The translations under genes and the position numbers were made by a program. 64,000 nucleotides of DNA from Carnegiea gigantea (lineage: Eukaryota > Streptophyta > Magnoliopsida > Caryophyllales > Cactaceae), in contig JAKOGI010000526.1 of assembly GCA_029747015.1 (NCBI GenBank), forward strand, positions 248,001-312,000. Reading direction: 5' to 3'. The notes beneath the pieces are model-generated. The model searched no databases and was not told the origin of the DNA. It was given only the letters and a program-made list of their open reading frames with translations. Within the stretch, counting starts at the first letter, position 1; each line of letters begins with the position of its first letter. Positions 29,701 through 41,700 of the stretch are shown in pieces.

Positions 29701-32700
29701 TACACTTCTTGAGGTTACCATAGAGCTTTTTCTTTTTTAGAACCTTCATGACTTGAGTGAGATGTTGAAAGTGCTCTTCTTCATTCTTGCTATAGATGAG
29801 GATGTCATCAAAATACACCACAACAAACTTTCCAATGAAAGGCCGAAACACTTGATTCATGAGCCGCATGAATGTACTTGGAGCATTTGATAAACCGAAT
29901 GGCATAACTAGCCACTCATACAAGCCTCCTTTGGTCTTGAAGGCCGTTTTCCACTCATCTCCTTCTCTAATGCGGATTTGGTAGTAACCACTCCTCAAAT
30001 CCACCTTAGAGAACACACTAGAACCATATAACTCATCAAGCATGTCTTCGAGGCGGGGAATTGGGTATCTATACTTGATGGTTATCTTGTTGATTGCCCG
30101 ACTATCAACACACATGCGCATACTCCCGTCTTTCTTTGGCACAAGGAGGGCCGGAACCGCACAAGGGCTCAAGCTCTCTCTAATCAACCCCTTGACCATA
30201 AGCTCATCAACTTGCCTTTAGATCTCCATGGTTTCTTTGGGGTTTGTTCGGTAAGCCGGTTTGTTTGGGAGGATGGAACCGGGTATAAGATCAATGCGGT
30301 GTTGGATGGTTCTTTGTGGACGTAAACCGGGGGGTATCTCTTCGGGAAAGACATGGTTAAAGCGTTCAAGAAGGGAAAGGGCTAGGGGGTGTGATGGTGT
30401 GGGGGTTTCGGACTCTTCAAGGGTGGCTAGGATCCACTCCTTAAAGGCCTTGAATTCATGGTGAGAAGCCTTAAGGAGAGGCTCACTCACGGCCAAGAGC
30501 ATGTCCGAATGGTCATGGCTTGGTTGGGGGCTTGCTTTTGTAGAGTTGGGAAGGGCTTAATGGGGCAAGGATGATCTTCCTCCCATCCTTATGGAAGGTG
30601 TAAGTATTCAAACAGCCATCATGCATGACTTTCCGGTCAAACAACCAAGGTCTACCCAACAAGAGGTGACATGCATCCATGGGGATGATATCACACCACA
30701 ACTCATCATGGTAATGTTTTCCAATTGAAAATGAGATCAAGCATCTTGAATTAACTTGCAACCCCTTACCTTGATTTAGCCATTGAATGTTGTAGGGGTG
30801 AGGATGAGCCGAAGCTTGAAGACCAAGCTTCTCCACCATAGTCAATGATGCTACATTTGCACAACTCCCTCCATCAATGATGAGGGAACACACTTTGCCT
30901 TGAATGGTACATCTTATATGAAAGATGTTCTCTGTTTGTTCTTCAAGTTCTCCTCTCTTAGTACTCAAGGCTCTCCTCAATACAAGTAGCTCTCCTTCAT
31001 CCGCCTCTTCAACTACTTCCTCTTATTCCTCCATGTAGTACACGCCTTCCCTTTCTTCCTCCTCTACTCCCTCTTCTTCCCTCTTCTCATCCCACTCGGC
31101 CAAGGTAATAATCCTCCTATTTGGACACTCCGAAGCAATGTGCCCAAGACTTGACACTTGAAACACCTTCTTTGGTCATTTGGCTTAGGATTGGGACGGT
31201 TTTGGGGTGGTGGACTTTTTTGTGGAGCTTGGTTCTTTTGTGAAGGTGAGGGTGTAGAAACCGTGGGTTTAGGAGGTGGATAAGAGCTCCCCTTTTTGAA
31301 AGGTTGGCTCTTGGAAAAGGGCTTGAGAGGTTCTCTTTTGTGGAGCTTGGATTTTCTTTGTTGTTCTACTTTGTGGGCTAGGACACACACCTCATCAAAA
31401 GTAGTATATTGTTGCAATTCTACCACATGAGCATATCTAGGATCTAACCCTCCCAAATATCTCACTATGGTTTGTTCTTCGGGCTCCCTCAAATCACACT
31501 TGATCAACAACTTTTCAAACTCTCTAGTATACTCCTCAACACTCATATTACCTTGGGTAAGGTTGTGAAGTTGGGAGTAATTATCTTGTAGGTAAGATGG
31601 GGGTAAGAAACGGGCTTTAAGTTTGGCTTTCATTTTCTCCCATGTTCGAATCTTTCCCTTCCCTTGCCTAGCTCTCTTAGCACAAAGGTTGGACCACCAA
31701 AGAGAAGCATATTTACAAAGTCTAAGGGCAACAAATTTTACTTTATTTCCCTCCGAAATCTCCTTGTAATCGAAAATCCTTTCAACGGTTTGCAACCATT
31801 CCAAAAACTCATCGGGGTCTAGCTTCCCTTCGAACTCCGGGATCTCCACTCTGATGTCTCCATGGTGGGAGGTGGTTTTCCTTCCTCTCCTCATTCTCCC
31901 ATAGGCCTCTTCTTCACTTGATGAGCTCAAGCATGGGGCCGCTCTCATTTCTTGCTCGGAATCGGAGGAGTTAGAAGATCGGGAACTCCTAATCTCCTTG
32001 CGTTTTTGCTTCAAAGATTCTCCGAGTTGTCGCTTTAAGTAGTCGTTTTGACCTTTAATCTCTTCGTTTTGTTGCCTCAAGGCCTCATAGTTCTTCATGA
32101 GGGCCTCAAACTTCTCTTCCAAGGTCATGCTAGTTGCACTCATGTTGAAACAAGGTGGAACTTCACGGACTGGATGTGGCACGGGCGTGCTCCTAGGCAC
32201 GGGGTGACCGTGCTCAAGTTCTGGATGTGGGTGAAGTTGGGATGTGGCTGGGAAAGAAGCGTGGCACGGTCGTGCGCCTTGGCACAGGGTGACCGTGCTG
32301 ATGTTCTGGCCGGTGAAAACCGTGGGCACGGTTTTGGTGTTTTGTGGGGGAAATGTATTTGGGTGTTTGGAAGGGTGTTGGGCGGCAAGCTTAGGCCTAG
32401 GGAAGCCTTAGATCTGATACCAAGTATGATGTATCCTCAAGGGGGAAACCAAGAGGATGGGAAAAGTGGAAGAAGAATGCAAGGAAAGAAAGCAAGGCAA
32501 CTTTGAATTCACAAACTCACCTTGATTGTAGATAGTAAACCGGAACTAACACCAACCTTGGATACAGAAACACCTCCAAGGAACGATGTTAGGGCCCTTA
32601 ACAACCTTTTGGATACAGAAACACCACCAAGAAGGAAGTTAAGACTCTTACTAGATCAACACTCAACCTAGCCAAAGGAAGAGATAAGCTAGAAGAGAGT

Positions 32701-35700
32701 TTGGGAGTTCAAAGGAGCAAAGCTCAACTTCATTCACTTAATTCAGCATGTTGGCCGGCCAAAGGGGCCTTGGAGGCTTTAATACAAAGCTTTCAAGCTT
32801 CAAAACATAGGCCCTAGGCTACATCACAAGCTAAACTAGGCAAAACTACAAAGATCAAATCAAAACATAAAAGGATAGATGCATCCTCCTCTTGACAACT
32901 CTTCAATGCTAATCTTGAGGATGAGGTGTCGACTTGGGGGCCAAGGGAAGCTTCTTTGGCAGCTTAAGTACTCTTCATGATGGCTCTTGCAAGTGGCTAA
33001 GCATAGATTAGAGCAAAATCACCTCAATTCCTTCCCCTTGTACCCGGCTGGCAGGTTTTGGGTAAAAGGGTGTTTTGTGTCTTGTTTTGGTGGTTAATAC
33101 CTCCTCATGTGTGTAATTTGGCTGAGGTTTTTTTGGCCACTTGATAATATTTTTAAAGTACTTTCAAACCATAAAAGTTTCAAACCAAATGGACGAGAAA
33201 TGGGCCACCAAACAGCTCCTTGATTCGGATATGTCCAGTTCAGCGCCAGGTTGGAGCTGCTGACTTTGCTTGATGATTTGAGGTATCAAATGATCTCCAA
33301 ATGACTTGCAAGAGGTCTTGATGGAAAGAGCACATCTTGAACTTAAACTTAGGCTTCCTGCAACCCCATTTTAGCCCCGGGAAGATTAGGAAATAACGTG
33401 CACAAAACTGAGTTTGTGCACGGCTGAAATTCCAGTTTTGACAAAATAATTTCCTTGCTCTCCTAGGCTGATTTCTTGTACCTTGGACATGAGACTTGGA
33501 CCTTTTGAGCTTCCTTGATGGCCTTGGATCATGATAGGGGATGGGCCTCCATCACAATCATCAGCTACATTAGACCACGCTGTTTATGTTGAATACACTG
33601 ATGTTTACAAGAGGATGGAGGTTTCTCAGCCATTTCAGCCACAAAAGAGCACATAATAATGGATCTTTTGATGCGTGAGGATAAACAAGTATATGTGCAA
33701 GGTTTTCCATCAAAAAAAAAAAAAATGTACATGCAAGGTAAGAGAGTGATTCCCATGCTGTGATATAATCACATTTTAGATGAAACCTAAAATCAGAACA
33801 GCCCATAACAAAAAGAACTTAGATATAAACCTGCAACATACATGCAAGTTCATGCATCAAGACCTGCTCCATTTCGCCTCACAGCCACTCAGCCAACAGG
33901 GGAAAAATCAGGCAGCCCAAATTTGCGCATGGACACAAAATAGCAGGGTCCGAAATAAAACAGAGACAGAAATATGTGTAATTAACATGAATTCTATACT
34001 ATCAACGCTCAATATCAGTTAAAGCACCAGCAAACCCATACATAGGCTACAGAGAAATTAACAAGATATACCAACCACCTAGTGCGGATCCCACCTTAAC
34101 AGGTCTGAGGAGCATGGCAAGAACCATATGTACCTAAAAACTCCATCAGCCCATTTCTGGCCATTGTTGAAATTCACTTTTAATGACCTCCTTCTTTGGG
34201 AGGGGGGGTGTTGATCTATTTGGAATCTATTTAAGTAATTTAGATGTACAAAAGTATTAATATGCCAAATGTGGATAGTTAATAGAACACTGAAACACTC
34301 ACTCAAGAACTTATACCTATTCTTTGAATGAAAACCTCACTCAAACACACTCTTACTATATCTAAAAGGACAACAAATATATGACAAAAGTGTTGTCCTT
34401 TCAGAGGTTTAATTGTGCATGGAGGGAGATGGGGATTGGAGAGATCTTAGGCAAAATCTTGTTTTGCATCCAATCCTAAACCAAACAACCCAATCAAGTG
34501 AAAACTGCAGTTCAACTCTGATAATTTACCAGTGAATCCAGAATCAGGAATAGAATGGCAAATGCAGCAGCATGAACTTAAAAGTGGCTTTCTTGAAGAC
34601 ACAAGGATTTGTAGACCCTTTCTACTTTAAAGTCAGAATTGCAGCTACCCCCGATTCACAAATAGGGGAATCCCATGAATCGATGCCAAATCAAAATAAG
34701 GCAAATGGTGAATTGTGCACCCCTTCTACTCTAATGTTTCTGAGAAGGCTTCAGTCTCGTTCCATTTTGCACATGGAAAACATTCATTTCTGTTACAAAA
34801 TAAAGAGTTACGCAACTGCTCAACAACTATCTCCATCATATGCGTAGATATTTTACAGTGATGAAAGAAAAATCAAAGGGCGCCCATCAAGATAAAACCT
34901 TCAGCGATGATGCTGCTGTAAAGGACAGGAATATTCTAGTCAACTATTTGGTGCCAGTGGGACGAAATCAAATTTAAATACTTCAATGGTTACGGAATCT
35001 GATGGAGGACCATCCACGATTAATCATCTAGTCCATGAGGTCCCAAATGATCCCAGAAAATCAGTCCAATCTTTGATCCAAAGTCATTTGGCAAGGCAAG
35101 ATCATTTTGCTTTACCCGGGATATCATCCAATGTTAAGCCCGGTTTTGTTTACTTAATTATGGAGGCTTAAATATGTTTTAAAAGTCCAATTTTTTTGCT
35201 GCCCTTCAAGAGCTAGATTTCAGCTTTCAATTCCAAGTGGTTTCAAGTTAATTGGAGTTCATTTGGTCCACGAAATTCAAGCATCTTCACGGGCTATCCA
35301 AATTTTGTCCTGCAGTGATATACCTTCAATGTTTTGCTAATCACGGGAGCTACAGAAGTCCAAATGAGATGATTCAAATTGGAGATTAAACTAGTCTTCA
35401 GCAGCTTTCTAACAAGGTAAAAATCGCCCTGATTGGACCACGACAAGCAGCTGAGTGTCGCTGTACGAATGGACCTTTATTTTGGTCCAATCATATCCCT
35501 TGCTTAGCCGGCTGGTTTTACCTAGCAAAGAGGGTTTGCTTAGCCTCAAAACAACATCTTGGGTCCAGTCATAAGCCTACACACGTACTCCATGGTGGTC
35601 CAATGAATGTGAAGCATGTGAACCAATGGGAGAAGAACACAAGGCAAAATTGGATTTGACCACTTCAAGGACACATGTTAACTTCAGATTTTTCCCTTCT

Positions 35701-38700
35701 CCCTATGGTGGGCGCCGAAATGGACTTCCTTCAGCAAAAGGAAAGCTTGTATTCTTGATTAATTAGCTAGCAAAGTTAGTATTCAGTTGTTTGTCAAGGT
35801 ATTACACCGGTTATTTAGGATTATATTAGAACCGGATGTAAGCTATTTTACTTAGCATAGAAGGTTACCCTCCTAGGGAGGAAACCTCTTATGACCGGCC
35901 ATCCTTGCCTATTTAATGGCCTTGTAGCCTTCTTTTTGAAAACACTCAACTTTGAATACAAAAACTTGTGTTAAGCTTAAGACTTGAAGTCTTAATCTTT
36001 CATCCCTTCCTTGCTTATCCTTAAGTTGGTCACTTAAGGTGGTGATCTTGGAAATCTTAATCTTTGATTAGGTGGATTCCTAGTCAAAGTTAAGGACCTT
36101 AAGTTAAGGATTAGGTGGATTCCTAATCAGTTAACTTAAATCCATCACAAACAAACCTAAACACTAAATCTAAACTTGAGAAACACACATCCCTTCTCTT
36201 GTTTTCATAAGTGTTCTTCACCTAATTCTTGTGATTCTCTAAGGATTACATCATTTTTGGTATCAGAGCTAGTTCAAATCCTTGCCTGAACCACACGTTA
36301 CCCCAGCCTATACTCTGAACCAAAGCTAAATACAAAGCAAGTCATCAAACACATCCCTCATTTCAAAACACTCAAACCGGCTCTTCCTTTTTTCCACGGA
36401 CAGCAAGTTGGCACGGGTACCCCGTGTCCACAAGCACGACCATGCCACTTTGCTACGTGAAGAATCCTTGCCTTTTCATTCTAAACTCAATCCACACTTC
36501 AAGCCTTTCCTTCCCTCGATCACAAAATGAGTACTAGTATGTCAATGGATGAGAAACTTGAAGCTATTACCAATCAAATGCAAGAATTGGTCTTGAGTAA
36601 TCAAGAACTCAGGGCTCAAAATGAATATCTGAAGAAGCAACTTGATGATAGTATGAAGCAAAAACAGAAGATGCAAGGATCAGGAGGTATCAGGATAGAG
36701 GAGCCTAGTGAACGACCAAGAAGAATGAGCGGTGAGAATGAGGAAGATATTAATCGAGCTTTGTTTGAGTTAGAAGAAGAAGAAGTACCATTTGTGAGGG
36801 CTATTAGGGGTCCTAAACCTACTTCTAACTTAGGAGATTTCAAAGTTGAGATTCCTGAGTTTGAAGGAAAGTTAGACCCTGATGAGTTCATAGAATGGTT
36901 ACAGACTGTAGAGAGAGTCTTTGAGTTCAAGGAAATACCTGAGGATAAAAAAATGAAGCTAGTTGCTCTTAGATTGAGAAAGTACGCCTCCTTATGGTGG
37001 ACGAACCTCAATGCCAAAAGAATTAGGGAAAGAAAGAGTAAAATTAGTACTTGGGATAAAATGAAAGCCAAGATGAAAGCACGTTTCCTGCCTTCCACAT
37101 ATGTTCAAGATCAGTACATGCTCTTTCACCATTTACAACAAGGCAAAATGAATGTTGAAGAATACACACGTGAGTTCGAAAAACTCATGATTAAATGCGA
37201 CATTCATGAGCCTGAGGAGCAAACTATTGTTCGTTATCTAGGAGGGCTTGATCCTAGAATAGCCAACATAGTTGATTTGCAAGCTTATACCTCATTCAAT
37301 GAAGTTTGTATTCTGGCACATAACGTGGAGCAGCAGAGAAAATCTAGAACCTATGTGTGTGATTTTTCCAAGCCATATTCTTCAACACCAAGCCGTAGGC
37401 AACCCTCTAACAAGGGGAGCTACACGCCTCAACCCATTAAACCCACGCCACCTTCCCCTTCCTTTCCATAAAAAACCCCAACTCCACAAAGGCTCCAGCA
37501 GATCCCAAATCATCCAAGCCAAACTAGCCAAAAGAGGTGTTATAAGTGTCAGGGCTTCGGACATATCACATCTGATTGTCTAAGTCGCAAAATTATTTCT
37601 TTAGCTGAGTGGGAGTCAAAAAAGGATGAGTATGTGGAGGAAAAAAGCGAGGAAAAAGAAGAGGGAGAAGATGTGCAAGATCTGGAAAGTGAAACTGAAG
37701 AGTTTGTGGAGCAAGCATATGAGGGAGAGATGCTTGTAATCAGGAGAGTGATGAGTGTTCAAAAATCAGCTAAGGATGAGCAACGTGAAAATATCTTTCA
37801 TTCACGTTGTACCATCCAAGGCAAAATTTGTTCAGTGATTATCAATGGAGGAAGTTGTGCCAACGTAGTTGCTTTGGAGGTGATCGAGAAATTGAAATTA
37901 GAAACTATGGCTCATCCACACCCATACAATATTCAGTAGTTGAACCAGAGTAAAGGGATTCAAGTTAACTCTCGATGCTTGATTTCATTTACTCTTGGTA
38001 AGAATTACCAAGATGAGATTTGGTGTGATGTTGTCCCCATGGATGCCTGCCATATTCTGTTAGGACGCCCCTGGATGTATGACCGAAAGGTTATGCATAA
38101 TGGTTTCCTAAACACATATTCCTTTTCAAAAGATGGCAAAAAAATCGCCCTTACTCCATTAGCCCCATCCGAACTCCACAAAAAGAAACTACAAAAAAAC
38201 CCAAATCAATCCGACCTATTGTTGTCACTTGGAGAACCAGTCCTAAAGGCTTCTCAACATGAGTTTAAAGCCTTGAAAGAATGGATCTTAAAAGTGCAAA
38301 CTGAGCCTGAAACACCCCTACCATCCCATCCTATAGCCAAGATCATATTAAGTCAGTTTGGTCACCTATTTCCCGATGAAATCCCTACGGGTTTGCCTCC
38401 CAAACGTGACATCCAACATCATATTGACCTTATACCTGGGGCAGTGTTACCAAATAAGCCAGCCTACAGAGCCAATCCAAAAGATACCCAAGAAATTCAA
38501 CGTCAGGTTGAAGAGCTTATGTCTAAGGGATTGGTTCGGGAGTCATTAAGTCCTTGTGCGGTTCCGGCTCTTTTGGTACCAAAGAAAGATGGTGGTATGA
38601 GGATGTGTGTCGATAGTCGAGCCATAAACAAAATCACTATCAAGTATAGGTATCCCATACCTAGGCTTGAAGATATGCTAGATGAGTTACATGATTCGAA

Positions 38701-41700
38701 GGTGTTTAGCAAGATTGATTTGAGAAGTGGATATTACCAGATCCGTATTAGGGAAGGAGACGAGTGGAAGACAGCCTTTAAAACCAAGGGAGGGTCATAC
38801 GAGCGGTTGGTCATACCCTTTGGTTTGTCAAATGCCCCTAGTACGTTTATGAGGTTGATGAATCAAGTATTTCGACCATTTATTGGAAAATTTGTGGTCG
38901 TATACTTTGATGACATATTGGTGTTTAGTAAAGACGAGCATGAGCATCAAGAACATCTTACTCAGGTGATGCTCGTTCTTGAAAAAGAAAAGTTATTTGG
39001 GAATCTTAAGAAATGTACCTTCTTCACCAGTGAAGTTACCTTCTTAGGATATATTGTTTCTGAAAGTGGGATTAAGGTTGATGAAAGCAAAATAGAGGCC
39101 GTTCGGACGTGGCCTGTCCCTAAAAGTATTCATGATGTTCGTAGCTTTCATGGTTTGGCCTCGTTCTATAGGAGATTTATTCGTAACTTCAGTACCATCT
39201 TATCTCCTATGACTGAGGTGCTTAAGGGTTCTTCATTCTCATGGAATCCTAAAACCCAAGCCGCCTTTGAAGAAGTGAAAGAAAAGTTGACTCAGGCACC
39301 TGTCTTAGCATTATCCTATTTTGATAAAGTTTTTGAGGTTGAGTGTGATGCTTCTGGTGTTGGTATTGGAGGGATTCTTACTCAAGAAGGTCGACCACTT
39401 GCCTTCTTTAGTGAGAAATTATGTGATACCAGGAGGAAATATTCAACTTACGATAAGGAGTTCTATGCTATCGTTCGTAGCTTGGAGCACTGGAGTCATT
39501 ACCTAATTGCTACTGAGTTCATTTTACATTCAGATCATGAAGCTTTGAAGTATATTCAGGGCCAGCATAAATTGAACTCTCGCCACGCCAAATGGGTGGA
39601 GTATCTCCAGTCCTTTCACTTCACTATCAAGCATAAGTTCGGGAAGCTGAACCAGGGCGCCGATGCATTATCTCGGCGTTATCTATTATTATTCCAGTTA
39701 GATGCTTGTGTCCTGGGGTTCGAGCATCTAAAGGCTTTATACCAAGATGATGAAGACTTTAGGTCGTTGTTTTTGGAGTGTCAAAAACGGCCTAAAGGGG
39801 ATTTCTTGCTACAGGAGGGTTTTCTCTTTAAAGGTACTCGATTATGCATCCCAAAGTGCAGCACACGTGAGTTGTTGATCCGGGAAGTCCATGGTGGTTC
39901 GTTAGCTGGTCATTTTGGAGAAGACAAGACCCTAACCATGCTTAGGGAACATTATTACTGGCCAGGGATGAATAAGGACGTCCAGGATATTATTAAAAGG
40001 TGCGGGACATGTCAAATTGCTAAGAGCCATTTGTTACCCCAAGGATTATACACGCCACTGCCAATCTCAACTCAACCATGGGTAGACGTGAGTATGGATT
40101 TCATACTTGGTTTACCACGGACTCAAAGGGGTAAGGATTCTATCTTTGTGGTCGTAGACAGATTTTCATAGATGGCTCATTTCATTCCTTGCATGAAGAC
40201 TAATGATACTACTCACATTGCTGAGCTCTACTTTAGAGAAGTTATGAGACTGCATGGGATTCCTCGTTCCATAGTATCTGATCGAGATACCAAGTTCTTG
40301 AGTCATTTCTGGGTTACTTTATGGAAGAAGTTGGGTAATAAACTGAAGTATAGTACTACCTGCCACCTCCAGACGGACGGACAGACTGAGGTGACTAATC
40401 GTACCCTTGGTACCCTACTAAGAGTCCTGATTAGGCACCAAGCTAAAGCCTGGGATTTATTACTTCCACATGCCGAGTTCGCCTACAACAAAACGCCCAG
40501 CAAGGCTACTGGTATATCTCCTTTTAAAGTCGTATATGGAGTTGATCCATTGACCCCCCTTGATCTTACACCACGACCACTAGACCAACGGCCAAGTGCA
40601 AACGTAGCGGATAGAGTGGGAGAAATCCAGAAATTACATGAGTTGGTAAAGGCCAAGATCGAGAAAGTCACCAACAACTATATGGCCCACGCCAACAGAC
40701 ATAAGAAAGAGAAGGTATTTCAGCCAGGTGATTTGGTGTGGATACATCTGCGAAAAGAAAGATTTCCTTCCAAAAGGAAAAATAAACTGATGCCACGAGC
40801 AGATGGTCCCTTTGAAGTTTTGGAAAGGATTAATAATAATGCTTACAAAGTCGAGTTGCCAGGGGATTATGGAGTCTCAGCCACATTCAATGTTTCTGAT
40901 CTCAGTCCGTATGAACCAGACAACTATCTATCAGATTTGAGGGCCAAATCTTCCCAACAAGGGGAGGATGATGGAGGACCATCCACGATTAATCATCTAG
41001 TCCATGAGGTCCCAAATGATCCCAGAAAATCAGTCCAATCTTTGATCCAAAGTCATTTGGCAAGGCAAGATCATTTTGCTTTACCCGGGATATCATCCGA
41101 TGTTAAGCCCGGTTTTGTTTACTTAATTATGGAGGCTTAAATATGTTTTAAAAGTCCAATTTTTTTGCTGCCCTTCAAGAGCTAGATTTCAGCTTTCAAT
41201 TCCAAGTGGTTTCAAGTTAATTGGAGTTCATTTGGTCCACGAAATTCAAGCATCTTCACGGGCTATCCAGATTTTGTCCTGCAGTGATATACCTTCAATG
41301 TTTTGCTAATCACGGGAGCTACAGAAGTCCAAATGAGATGATTCAAATTGGAGATTAAACTAGTCTTCAGCAGCTTTCTAACAAGGTAAAAATCGCCCTG
41401 ATTGGACCACGACAAGCAGCTGAGTGTCGCTGTACGAATGGACCTTTATTTTGGTCCAATCATATCCCTTGCTTAGCCGGCTGGTTTTACCTAGCAAAGA
41501 GGGTTTGCTTAGCCTCAAAACAACATCTTGGGTCCAGTCATAAGCCTACACACGTACTCCATGGTGGTCCAATGAATGTGAAGCATGTGAACCAATGGGA
41601 GAAGAACACAAGGCAAAATTGGATTTGACCACTTCAAGGACACATGTTAACTTCAGATTTTTCCCTTCTCCCTATGGTGGGCGCCGAAATGGACTTCCTT

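Larger units (their letters stand above)
26623..33554 (-). mobile_element. Complete Ty3/gypsy retrotransposon A, TSD CAATC, in ATG1 intron 1
   Basis: Two 1128 bp LTRs (26623-27750 and 32427-33554) start TGATG and end CATCA. The target duplication CAATC is perfect (26618-26622 and 33555-33559). The primer site TGGTATCAGATC and the purine tract AACAAGGGGAGGA place the 5' LTR on the right, so it has the same orientation as ATG1. The order gag, protease, RT, RNase H, integrase is Ty3/gypsy. No chromodomain is seen; the Pol tail ending in a QQGEDDGG stretch that enters the LTR suggests a CRM-like lineage (tentative). Pol is broken by two stops and several frameshifts. The LTRs differ at roughly 15-20 sites by eye, so the insertion is fairly recent. 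Confidence 0.95.

Noticed and set aside
32048..32506. 152-residue plus-strand ORF
   Set aside because: Antisense of the gypsy A leader, gag start and LTR edge.
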